From: Paramacrobiotus metropolitanus | Lineage: Eukaryota; Tardigrada; Eutardigrada; Parachela; Macrobiotidae | Direction of reading: 5' to 3' | DNA: 64,000 nt | Assembly (NCBI RefSeq): GCF_019649055.1 | Contig: NW_026570500.1 | Location: 1-64,000 of the forward strand | Shown here: positions 10,627-19,089 of the stretch, in pieces | Numbering within the stretch: the stretch's first letter is position 1 | Layout of the letters: every line of letters starts with the position of its first letter | Made by a program: the position numbers and the translations under genes | Notes under the pieces: generated by a model | The model's input: the letters and a program-made list of their open reading frames with translations, nothing else | Databases searched by the model: none | What the model was told of the DNA's origin: nothing

Positions 10627-11854
10627 ATGGACTTGTACAATCGTATATTATCGTTCCTTGAATGGGGGTATTCATCTTGGACCCCTTTGGAACTGGCTAA
10701 GGCTGGCTTTGAATGTGCTGGTTATGAGGACTTAATTACGTGTAGTTATTGTCTTGGAACTATTAGTGCACGGAACATAAAGGGTACACCGGCTGCAACA
10801 CATAGAATTTATTTTCCGGATTGTAAAATGTCGAGATCAGAAAGTGAAGTTACCAGCTGTAGCGACACCGAAGCGGACGCAGACGTTTATGATGGAGAGG
10901 CTAGTGAGGAGGAATTTACTGGATTCGAGGAGTACAGCAAGGACATCATTACCAAGGTGTACTGCCCAAAAAATGCAATCCTATGAAAGCCGCTTCGCTA
11001 CTTTTGCTCGTTGGCCAAGCAGTCCACATCAACATCCACAAGAAATGGCTGCAGCGGGTTTTTATTTTATAAACTATTGTATACTGACACGCTGTTTTTT
11101 ACTGTGGCATGGGAAGAGATTGCTGGAGAGAAAATGAAGACCCTTGGGAGATTCATGCTGCCTTAAGACCGCAGTGTCCATATTTGGTGGAGCAGAAGGG
11201 GGAAAGCTTTATAAATATGATTCGGCAGAAGAAACAGAACAAATATAGAAATGCATCTAAAGAAGGTTAGATTGGCGGTAAAAGAATAAATACCGTATTA
11301 CAACTAAGCTTTCGATATTGTAGATGAAGACGCTCTGTTGTGGCCAGACAATGCGGCCGAAGAAGAAAAAGTTCTACAAGCTTTACAGTTCTATAGTTGG
11401 GAGCACGTGATGGAAGCCTTACGCCGGCGTCCGAGTGCGAGAATCATGGCCCAGTCAGAGCTGGGGTTTCCCTGGTCCGTTCCTTGGCTTGAACAGGGTT
11501 GCCGGGATAGCGAAAGGCGTGAAAGGTTATTGTCTTCAAATAGTAGCCCTGCATTGCTGAACGGTTAATCAGTTTTGTGGTATTAACAGAAATGCAAGAA
11601 TGAAGGGTAATAGCGAGGAACATCTACGGGCAGTAAGAGAGCACTGGCGACGAATCTTCTTACGTTCTCCAGCAGATCATTTGACCGAATTGAAAGACGA
11701 AAAGCTGTGTAAGATTTGTTACACAAATGTGATCACACAGATTCTATATCCATGTGGTCATTTTGTTGTTTGCAACTGCTGTGTGAAGGACTGTGATGGT
11801 TGCCCAATGTGTCGTTCCGTCATAAAAAAAATCCTGCCAGTGTATTTTTGTTAA
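10627..11854 (+). CDS. Inhibitor-of-apoptosis protein, BIR-BIR-RING (interrupted)
   Basis: Likely blocks caspases or acts as an E3 ubiquitin ligase in the infected cell. BIR1 covers about residues 4-60 of the first ORF and ends in a C..C...H...C zinc pattern. BIR2 (about 10978-11190) shows the YCG, W and DPW..H...P.C signature. A helical, UBA-like linker (11324-11568) follows, then a C3HC4 RING (11705-11836: CKIC, CGH, CPMC). Frameshifts occur at about 10965 and within BIR2 near 11085. A 58-nt GT-AG intron (11266-11323) would join BIR2 to the linker in frame, and a break near 11568-11600 precedes the RING. The pieces could be two genes, but one IAP is simpler. IAPs are known in baculoviruses, entomopoxviruses and some Polinton relatives. 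Confidence 0.75.
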
Positions 11855-11861
11855 AAAAAAA

Positions 11862-11980
11862 GAACAAGCTGTGGCTTGCTACTGAAATTTTTTTTGTTTT
11901 ATGTTAAGCTACCAGGGGATTGAACCCCAGACCTTATCCTATAAAAGTGTTTAGTTTACGAGTAAGCCACAACATGTTCT
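11862..11980 (-). other. tRNA-like palindromic element
   Basis: Two inverted arms of about 21 bp (11862-11882 and 11959-11979, reading AGAACA.G.TGTGGCTT.CT) flank a segment. On the minus strand that segment has a good B box (GGTTCAATCCC with a 5-bp T-stem) and an A-box-like TGGCTTACTCG. A canonical cloverleaf fails because the acceptor halves do not pair in the expected place. It may be a decayed tRNA, a tRNA-derived SINE head, or a viral structured RNA. Confidence 0.35.
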
Positions 11981-12089
11981 GGTGAAAGTTGATTAAAGTT
12001 TTGCATCTATTTGATTACTTACTGGAAATCCACAACGCAGTATGCGCAAAAGGAACCGGCAACGACGGAATCGACCAATACGAATTAAG

Positions 12090-12625
12090 AGCAGTTGCAT
12101 TACTACCAGCGTTATGTATCAGCTTTCACGGAAGCTAGTCAAACATTCAATGTTGTTACAGGACGTACAAGAAACAAGCAGCATTGGACATGACCAAGAC
12201 ATGGTAACGTCTATTGCTGAAGTTCCGTGGTACACGTCCTCCCCATATTTGCAAAGCCAACACTTTTCAAGTTCCAATTCACATTGAGGTGTACATGGAA
12301 CTGGTGGCTATGGAAATGACCAATTATAATTGAGGTAACTTCCATTACTACCAGCACTACGTATCAACTCTCATAAAAGCCTGTCAAACATTCAAAAATA
12401 TTGCAGGACGTACAAAGAACCAATAATAATGATGGATATGACCAATGTGTGATAATGTCCAACATTATGGCTCCTTGCTACAGACCTTCGACATAGTTAT
12501 AAAACCTGTACCCTGAGTTCTGAATCGCATTGAGATGAACAGGGAGCTAGTCACAATGGAAATGACCAGTAGAAATTACGGTGATGTCCATTACTATCAG
12601 CGCAATGTACAACTCTCATAAAAAT
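12090..12625. repeat. intergenic repeat of about 245 bp, two and a half copies
   Basis: Three successive segments beginning (g/c)cattacta(c/t)cagcg start near 12097, 12341 and 12591. They share the phrases gtcaaacattca, caggacgtacaa, gacatgaccaa and acat(t)gag further in. Copies are 60-75% alike. The small ORF 12042-12287 lies inside the first copy and is probably not a gene. Confidence 0.65.
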
Positions 12626-12706
12626 GTAACGGGAATTACGGATTGTAACAGGTTAGATATGTGATCAAATTCGTTTCAAAGCAGTTCCTGTTAACTGAAC
12701 TGGTTT

Positions 12707-12972
12707 CGGTCCTGCTCAATAGTCGTAGTAAGCTACATGGATTCGATCAATCCAGTTTAACTCAACTACGATTACAGAGCAATACCGTATATATGAACAA
12801 AGAAACAAGTGTAAACTCTGCAGGGTCATAGTATGAACCCTGCTCAGGTCAGTAAAAAAAATATGGAGCCCAAAAGGTCACGGCGCTGACGGTCCTGCTT
12901 AGTAATCGTAGTCAGTCCAAAGGATTTGGTCAATCCATTTTGAACTGATCTAAAATATCCAAGCAATACCGT
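12707..12972. repeat. duplicated segment of about 83 bp upstream of the paralogue pair
   Basis: The segment 12707-12789 (cggtcctgctcaatagtcgtag ... gcaataccgt) recurs diverged at 12891-12972. Both lie upstream of the TATA box at 13173 and could be regulatory DNA or remnants of repeat expansion. No gene is seen from 12300 to 13170. Confidence 0.6.
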
Positions 12973-13172
12973 GACGGGGAATGGCGGGCGAGACAAGGTC
13001 GCTAGGGCCATAATATCCAACTGGCACCGAACAACTCTGAACCACTTTATACACCAAAGTTGGTTCAAGAACGGTAGACGACTGATTTCTGCTGTTGGAA
13101 ATATTGGGCTTTATATACCATGTTTGAGAACTGCTGACCGGAAATGGCAGATACTATCTTTGTTGTAACTGG

Positions 13173-13180
13173 TATATAAA
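13173..13180 (+). promoter_or_regulatory. TATA box upstream of unknown paralogue 1
   Basis: The decamer ggtatataaa sits about 15 bp before the first ATG (13188) and about 35 bp before the in-frame ATG at 13209. A start at 13209 or 13227 therefore fits an mRNA start about 30 bp after the TATA better. The same decamer recurs at 14866 before another gene of this element. Confidence 0.55.
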
Positions 13181-13187
13181 AGCTGAA

Positions 13188-13655
13188 ATGTTTGCAACTG
13201 TGGCTACCATGAAGCATGTCAGTACCATGGCGCAGATGTACGACAACACATTAGCGGTAATGTACGAGGCCGAGATTTTGCCTTTTGCAGGTTCCTATAG
13301 CCAACTGCAGTGGAGTTTGGCTGGAAATGTAAAGGCCAACGTGATAACGTTCAAGGGGAAGTTTGATTGGATGGAGATTGAAGGTCAACAGGGAGAGCGG
13401 TTAATATTTATCCATCTCCTACCGATGGAGGCAAAGAAACTACACGAAGCGTTGACTCCGCGAAAGACATCCATCCGGCTGAAGTCCGTCGAAGGATTAA
13501 GCTGGGACATGGAAGTGGAAACTACAACATACTGCTCAAAGTTATTGTTGAATCATCCAGAGATGGTGCTGGAGCTGCCTTTATTGGCCCAAAAGAAGTT
13601 GTGTAACATTCTACAGGCGTATGAGCGCGAAATAACTGAAGCGTGTGCTGGCTAG
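13188..13655 (+). CDS. unknown protein, paralogue 1
   Basis: An unbroken ORF of up to 155 aa; the true start may be Met8 or Met14 because the TATA box is so near. Not recognised. It aligns along its whole length with the next gene. Both have an MYxA/E start, a beta-rich centre with NVxxN.ITxKG-like motifs, a GxxWxxE segment, YCS, and a C-terminal helix ending in Y..EI. This indicates a tandem duplication followed by strong divergence. An AATAAA at 13677 follows the stop. Both copies are among the few intact genes of the element, so they may be under selection. No enzyme signature, signal peptide or membrane segment is seen. Confidence 0.7.
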   Translation: MFATVATMKHVSTMAQMYDNTLAVMYEAEILPFAGSYSQLQWSLAGNVKANVITFKGKFDWMEIEGQQGERLIFIHLLPMEAKKLHEALTPRKTSIRLKSVEGLSWDMEVETTTYCSKLLLNHPEMVLELPLLAQKKLCNILQAYEREITEACAG

Positions 13656-13762
13656 CTGTTATTGATGGGAATATTGAATAAAATCTATTTAAGGTGGTTG
13701 TTGTATATAGTACAGAAAAAATATATCGCTTATTCAGAGAATATCTTAAACTGCAAACCAAA

Positions 13763-14236
13763 ATGAACGGTACAGCATACACAATGGACGTTACATCAGA
13801 CATAATGTACGGAGCGGTGATTAAGTCGTTAAATCAGGGAGAATGCGAACTGAGCTGGGACTTGAAACGCGGCACAAAAGTTAATATCATAACCTGCAAG
13901 GGCGGTCATTTTAAGCAGTTGCAACTTGTGGACGAACGCGCAGGAGCGAAAGTTTCTTGGACGTTTGGTGCTGCAGAAGCATACGACATCCATGAATTAT
14001 TAAAAAAGTCCAAAACAGTTAAAAAGTTTAAAGACACACAGCCGGGTTCACCATGGACACTGGAAATAGACTACGACCTATACTGTTCAAGAATGGCGCT
14101 AGTCAACGCTCATGGGTTTTCGATCCACTTTATGAGTTACGACCAGTATATGCTGTATCAAATACTGCACGGCTACTTGGAAGAAATTAAGATAGCACTA
14201 AAGACCGATACGACTGTAGATGTAAAGTCTATTTAA
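13763..14236 (+). CDS. unknown protein, paralogue 2
   Basis: An intact ORF. I choose the ATG at 13763 in context aaaATGA, because the extension to 13694 is not shared with paralogue 1; 13763 gives about 157 aa. It shares with paralogue 1 the IMYG/VMYE start region, the SW/QWxL...KxNxITxKG core, PWTLE/WDMEVE followed by YCS, and a final helix with a Y..EI ending. The function is unknown. By size, position in the early/accessory half and beta-rich pattern it could be a DNA-binding or host-interaction protein, but that is only a guess. Confidence 0.7.
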   Translation: MNGTAYTMDVTSDIMYGAVIKSLNQGECELSWDLKRGTKVNIITCKGGHFKQLQLVDERAGAKVSWTFGAAEAYDIHELLKKSKTVKKFKDTQPGSPWTLEIDYDLYCSRMALVNAHGFSIHFMSYDQYMLYQILHGYLEEIKIALKTDTTVDVKSI

Positions 14237-14321
14237 GGCCTTAGGAGTTCAAGTTTCAGAGTATAAGGGAACGACCTGCAAGTTTCTAGAACGTCGTCTT
14301 TTTTTTGTATTAAAAACAACC

Positions 14322-14665
14322 ATGGAGTTCAAGACGATTGTTTTCCTCCTGTGTGCTTCATCGGTGTTCGGCGGTGGGGCAATTGATAATTCAACCTTGA
14401 ATAGTGACACTGAGGTGTTTGTCAGGGACGTTGTGAAGGAAATTCACGGTAAAACAAATATAAAAACAGAAGGTCGTATGAAAGTCAAATAAAAAAAAAC
14501 AATTGTTTAGATTTGGCACCGGGTATGAACATCATGGTCGATGGCTGGTTATGCAAAATTCTCCACGTGGGGTATGAAGTCCCCAAGCCTAAGAAGCCAG
14601 AAGATTTTTTTTCTAGCCTACCAGTTAACCCGAATTGTTCAAGCTGGTGGGAGCCACAGTTTTGA
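14322..14665 (+). CDS. small secreted protein with one intron
   Basis: The ATG at 14322 (ccATGG context) starts a clear signal peptide (MEFKTIVFLLCASSVFG, cleavage probably after the following glycines). A 62-nt intron 14449-14510 (gtaaaa ... tgtttag) restores one frame to a stop at 14665, for about 94 aa with a C-terminal part rich in Pro, Lys and Trp plus two Cys. Without splicing the frame ends at 14490. No known family is recognised. A secreted mini-protein beside IAP genes suggests a host-interaction role (inference). Confidence 0.55.
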
Positions 14666-14867
14666 GAGGTCGCTATCGGCTTCCGCTACCCCGACCTGTG
14701 AACGGTGACTCTGACCTAGGCCTGTATGTTGGGAAAGTCATGCAGGTCGCACAGTACTGCTGTAAAATAGTATCGCGTCGGGCTGGTTATCAGTCATGGT
14801 GGGAAATGATCCTTGAACGGTATCGATCCTATAAAGGTGACCCTAACGCTACCATTCCGATGGCCGG

Positions 14868-14875
14868 TATATAAA
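14868..14875 (+). promoter_or_regulatory. TATA box upstream of the second BIR gene
   Basis: ggtatataaac lies 39 bp before the ATG at 14914, ideal for a very short 5' leader. It matches the decamer at 13171-13180. Confidence 0.6.
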
Positions 14876-14913
14876 CCGAGAAACATGCAAGCGGTTAGTA
14901 CGGCAGTGTAAAA

Positions 14914-15516
14914 ATGTCTGAAGTCAACGAAGACTACGATAGTGGAGACTCTCTTCTGGTTGAAGATGGCGAATTGCAAGATTCTCCAGTAAGCTTAACA
15001 AGATCTGTTCCACCGCAAGTACCGGACTCAGTTTCAGTACCAAGCGCTGGAACCGGAGCGTCACCAGCCACACCAACTCCGCCACAACCACCGCTACGGC
15101 CAGAACCAGCAACTACGTCGACTTCAGCGCCTGCGGCGGATAGGCCATATCGTCTACCATTGGGCGCTTTGAGTGGATACACTTTGGTTTGGTTGGATCC
15201 CCCGGGAGCGCCTACCAGAAGAACGGACACAGCGACTCCTGGGCGTGCTGCAGCAGGCTATCGGCTGCAACATGAATTCAGACGGTTCGTATACCGTCTG
15301 CACTCGTTTCAACACAGGAACTGGACACTGCGTACACCGTCAGCGGCGCGTTTTGCGAGAGCCGGCTTCTTTTACACGGGATTGCGTGACCTAGTGAAGT
15401 GTATTCATTGTGGACTAGAGTTAGAAAACTGGGAGCCGCATGACGACCCACAAGCTGAGCATGACTGGCATAGCGGAACGTCCTGCAGACCAGATCGCCC
15501 GCCGCAAGAAAACTGA
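14914..15516 (+). CDS. single-BIR inhibitor-of-apoptosis-like protein
   Basis: An intact ORF of 200 aa. Residues 1-95 are acidic then Pro/Ser/Thr-rich and probably disordered. A complete BIR domain occupies about residues 128-195, with the RLHSF start, GFFYTG, zinc ligands CIHC ... H...C, and W.PHDDP before the histidine. No RING follows, so it resembles viral or insect BIR-only proteins, which bind caspases or IAP antagonists without ligase activity. It is separate in sequence from the BIRs at 10.6-11.2 kb. A short A-run follows the stop. The gene ends opposite the 3' end of the TBP gene on the other strand. Confidence 0.85.
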   Translation: MSEVNEDYDSGDSLLVEDGELQDSPVSLTRSVPPQVPDSVSVPSAGTGASPATPTPPQPPLRPEPATTSTSAPAADRPYRLPLGALSGYTLVWLDPPGAPTRRTDTATPGRAAAGYRLQHEFRRFVYRLHSFQHRNWTLRTPSAARFARAGFFYTGLRDLVKCIHCGLELENWEPHDDPQAEHDWHSGTSCRPDRPPQEN

Positions 15517-15659
15517 TGTTAAAACTGACGGTTTTGTTTAAAAAAAAAGAATATCGTTTTTTCGTATGTTTATTAGTTTATGGCAGAGCAGTGGTCTATT
15601 AAAGCGGAGAAGACTTAGTCAAAAAATGAAAATGAACTTTGATAAGATTCATGTGAACA

Positions 15660-16180
15660 TTAAAACAGTAGCAAGCGAAGTTCGGCTGCCGTAGTACGCA
15701 CAGCCAATTCCGACTTTGCACCCAAAATATTAACTTTACCAGAGGTAAAAATTACACAAGTTGCTACCGGTAGATGGACGCTTAGACCAGGAAACAGTTC
15801 AGGTTCATAACATGGGCGGTAGCAGTGCAGCTTTTTAAACACGTCATCTAGTTTCAATGGTCTATACATGTCATAAGACGCTACTACATTAACTATTTCG
15901 AAGTCCGTAACGTACGCATCGGTATAGCCTAACATGTGCATATCGTTACAATAGAGTTCGAGAAGCTCTTCAGCATTACGCTCGGTAACAGCTCCGTTTA
16001 CTGTAATCCGACCATTGCTGTATAGTTGACAGTGACTTTTGTATGGACGCATTCGGCGAATAGTAAGTCCTGAAAAATGTTGGGATCGTACGGAATCTGG
16101 AGAAGGTCTGCAATATCTTGAAGATCAAAGCCACAATTCAGTTTACCAACTGCGACTATATTTTTTATTGATGCCGCCAT
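15660..16180 (-). CDS. TATA-binding-protein homologue (one frameshift)
   Basis: Would bind TATA promoters and recruit RNA polymerase II or a viral polymerase. The sequence shows the two imperfect repeats of the TBP saddle and nothing else, about 170 residues, the size of the conserved core. Repeat 1 starts NIVAVGKLNCGFDLQDIA and includes YDPNIF. Repeat 2 has the diagnostic YEPELFPGL and IFTSGKVNILGAKS. Three of the four DNA-kinking Phe positions seem kept; the one in repeat 1 (usual IFSSGK) reads LYSNGR. One frameshift lies at about 16000-16050. The gene diverges from the ATPase, their ATGs overlapping at 16178-16181. TBP-like genes are known in some giant DNA viruses; I know of none as a standard Polinton gene. 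Confidence 0.85.
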
Positions 16181-16945
16181 GACAGCAGTAATTCAAAACA
16201 ATTTCGTGGAGCTGGAAAGTCAGCCAAAACTCGTAACTCCTTTGGAATGATGATTTGCGGTCCTACAATGGTTGGAAAATCGTCTTTGTCTTCCGCCTTA
16301 TCGAGCAACGAAAAGAAATGATGACTTCGACTCCGAGAAGAGTGGTATATGCATACAATCAGTGGCAGAATGGATACGATGCTTTGAAAGTTCAGTGTCC
16401 AGAAACAGAGTTTGTGAAAGGACTGAGTGACCTTTTTCGGACGAGGATTTTTTCGATAAGGAGGTGACAAATTTACTGATTGTGGATGATTTGGCACACG
16501 AGATGGCAAAAAATGAGCAGGCCAGTAATCTGTTCACGCAAGGAATTCACCATAAAACCTGAGCGTTATTTATATTACCCAAAACCTGTACAAACAAGGA
16601 AAAGCGATGCGTGATATAACACTAAATTGTCAGTATATGGTGCTGTTTAAGAATGCTCGGGACCTCGGCCAGATCGATATCTTACAACGTCAAACAAAAC
16701 TAAAGTGCCTTGCACAAGCGTACGCGGCTTGCACGTCGGAAAACTATCAACCGCTATTAATTGACCTTACCCCAGCTTGTCCATCTTATTTAAGGCTGCG
16801 ATCGCATTTGTTTCCTAAAGAGACAATGAGAATTTATACTGATCATCTGCCATCACTGAGCCTAAAAATGGCAAGTAAAGCGAAGGAGATTGCCCCGTTT
16901 TGCTTACCCTTAACCGGGCAAAGCCTAAGCAACGAAGAGCACTGT
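16179..16945 (+). CDS. A32/FtsK-type DNA-packaging ATPase (frameshifted)
   Basis: Pumps the genome into the capsid. The Walker A reads GPTMVGKSS at about 16258-16284; the usual GSGK is here MVGK. The Walker B is LLIVDDL at about 16472-16492, then LFTQGIHH and the sensor-like YITQN at about 16570. A conserved tail (MVLFKNARD, LLIDL) ends at 16945. At least three frame changes (about 16230, 16320 and 16450) and one stop at 16559 break it. The ATG at 16179 is the best start but lies in a different frame from Walker A. It is followed by the PX-like, integrase and penton genes in the usual Polinton morphogenesis order. Confidence 0.85.
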
Positions 16946-17218
16946 TGAAACAGTGTTGCGATAAACACCATATAAGGGTATTCAAGAGCTTGCCTTGAAC
17001 CTTATTAAAGGACGAGTCCCCTTAAAGCCTCATCAGCTGACAGCGTGTAAAAGTGCAAGACTCCCATAAAGCTTCTAGCATCTCCAAGTGTATCACTTCA
17101 AAGAAAAACGTATACTATTACAACGAGGAGGATTCTTACCCGCTCTATTACCATTACTAGCATCAGCAGTTATAAGCGCAGTGACAGCAAATCGCTAATA
17201 CGCATATGAAAAAACAAC
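16946..17218. other. intergenic after the ATPase gene
   Basis: No ORF or motif of note. It separates the ATPase stop from the PX-like reading frame. Confidence 0.4.
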
Positions 17219-17904
17219 ATGGAAACCTATATGTTAATACCAAAACGGCAAGCGGAGAAACGGCGCACGGAGGTTGAGCTGGCACTAAACCAAGTACCCC
17301 AGAAGCTTCCAAAATCCTTTCTCTAGAACAGCTGACAACGGAAACTTTGGCTAACAAAAGCCTATCGGAATATCAGAAAGCACAATTACTTTCATCTAGT
17401 CTGCAGCGGTTTTAGCGCTGCGGCCGCGCTTTAGATGATACGAGCGGTAGCCAAACCAACCCTAATGTGTCCCAGGAAGGATCCCAGCCTTTGAAAAAAT
17501 TCGTAAACCGAAACCTATATTTAAGCAGATGGTAAAAGAACTTCAGCTCGACGAAAACAGTCACTTTTAAAAACAGCATGCCGCCAGTATATTTGGCAAG
17601 CAGGTACCGGTACACCGGTGCGCCAACAACCGTTAAGCGGTGAAAACAGCCAGTACGCAACGCCTGCAAGTTCCCTTCAAGGTCACAAGGAAAACGGAAA
17701 GTGTATGAGGACATGATCACGCCAAGCAAAATCGGCCATCCAAAATCAAGAAAACGACTTCAAACAACGTTAAACAAAATACATAATTTAAGAAATCGAG
17801 ATCGGGTAGACTATTACGCCGTTGAAAATAAATATGATGATCCACAGCTGGGCTTTGGAAAGAAACTTCAGCAACACAAGCGCTTAAAGTGGTTAGTTAT
17901 TTAA
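17219..17904 (+). pseudogene. Polinton PX-like protein remnant
   Basis: The ATG at 17219 opens with METYMLIPKRQAEKRR, similar in style to the start of the Polinton PX protein that usually lies next to integrase. Several frame breaks follow. The last open piece (17701-17904) is basic (PSKIGHPKSRKRLQ). PX is of unknown function in Polintons. The assignment rests on position, start motif and basic tail only. A long minus-strand ORF here (17412-17729) is regarded as shadow. Confidence 0.4.
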
Positions 17905-19089
17905 GAATAGCAGGCATGGCGGGGTGCATACCAGTCAGTCTGAACTTTGGAGAGGGTATGAAGCTGACCTTTATTTCGTCATGCTGTGCTGGGATAAAGA
18001 TTCGGAAGACTCAAACGTCAGTAAAGACAATAGCTTTGGTCAAACAAAACAAAGTTGACGTCAGTGTCCAAGTTGACCTAACTAAAGATGGGAGAAGCGG
18101 AGTACGTGAGTGCGGCGCAAGTGGCAAGCCTGGGGAGTGGAACGATTCCGGAAGCATCAAACCGTGTCAAGCGAACTTGATCAGCGCAATGCAAGGAATT
18201 GACGCCTAATTTACATAAGCCGTCTCGGCGGAAATTCCGCAGAAATCCGGTAGTTTCAATACAGTTCGGTGAACAGTACATGGCTGACCTGATGGATGTG
18301 TCCCGTTACGCAAAACAGAATAAACATAAAATTTCTGCTGGTTGTTGTGGATAGTTTTTCCAAAAGTAGCATGCGAAATGCTGACAAAAAAGCAGTGAAT
18401 ACGTTCTTCCTGCCTTGAGAAAACTTTTCGTTTGTATGGACCACCTATGTATTTACAAGTGGATAGAGGTACCCACACACACACACACACACAATACACA
18501 CACACACACACATAGGATGAAAACGTAAGCGTCGCAAACTAACTGTATTATTCGTTCACAGGGCGTGAATTTTACAACAAACCAGTTCAAGACTACATGA
18601 AACAGAACGGCGTCGTTATGTTTTCTGAAGAGAACTGTGAAATTAAAGCTAACATGGCAGAACGATTCATCCGAACGTTACGAGAGCGTCTCATGCGACT
18701 GATAACCGCTCGCGATGGAGTGTAAAATATTATGACAAGTTACAGGACATTATTCACAGCTACAACAGCACACCTCACACGGCGCATGGATTGGCGCCGA
18801 ATGACGTCAATCGAGAAAATTCGCTTTGGTGTTCCAGCGATTACAGTCCAACAGTAATAAAAGCAAAGCTAAGGTACCGCTATTTAAGGACGGAGACACA
18901 GTGCGTCTTCGTTTGCAAAAGCAGCTTTAAGAAAGGCGCTGATGTGAAGTACACAAAAGCTATATCGAGTGAATAAGGTAATCACATCGCGTACCTGTGT
19001 ATGAAGTGGAACCTGCCGACGGTGGACCCAGTGTAATTGGAAAGTTTTATGAGCAAGAGCTATCAAAAGTAGCTGACGGAAATGGCTAG
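17905..19089 (+). CDS. retroviral-type (rve) integrase, spliced and frameshifted
   Basis: Joins element DNA to the host genome. Traces of the DD35E core are clear: first Asp in QYMADLMD (about 18275), second Asp in YLQVDRG (about 18455), and Glu in MAERFIRTL (about 18655). A 93-nt GT-AG intron (18469-18561) splits the segment directly after the second Asp and contains a (CA)n tract. The C-terminal part has VNRENSLW and FKDGDTVRLRL, then the conserved end VIGKFYEQELSKV. Frameshifts occur near 18300-18420, 18725 and 18885-18960. The N-terminal zinc-binding part is not clearly resolved, so the start is uncertain. The stop (19087-19089) overlaps the penton start codon region by 8 bp. Confidence 0.8.
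18475..18515 (+). repeat. (CA)n microsatellite inside the integrase intron
   Basis: Two CA runs separated by ata, lying wholly within the proposed intron 18469-18561, where expansion would be tolerated. Confidence 0.85.

Noticed and set aside
11890-11975. canonical tRNA gene on the minus strand
   Set aside because: B box is good, but the acceptor stem cannot be formed at standard spacing; kept only as a tRNA-like element.
12042-12287. 81-aa ORF after the IAP gene
   Set aside because: Lies inside the first copy of the 245-bp repeat and is not open in the other copies.
16165-16509. 114-aa minus-strand ORF over the ATPase gene
   Set aside because: The plus strand carries the Walker A, Walker B and tail motifs; the minus ORF is a shadow.
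17412-17729. 105-aa minus-strand ORF
   Set aside because: Lies antisense to the PX-like remnant, with no recognisable domain and no neighbours on its strand.
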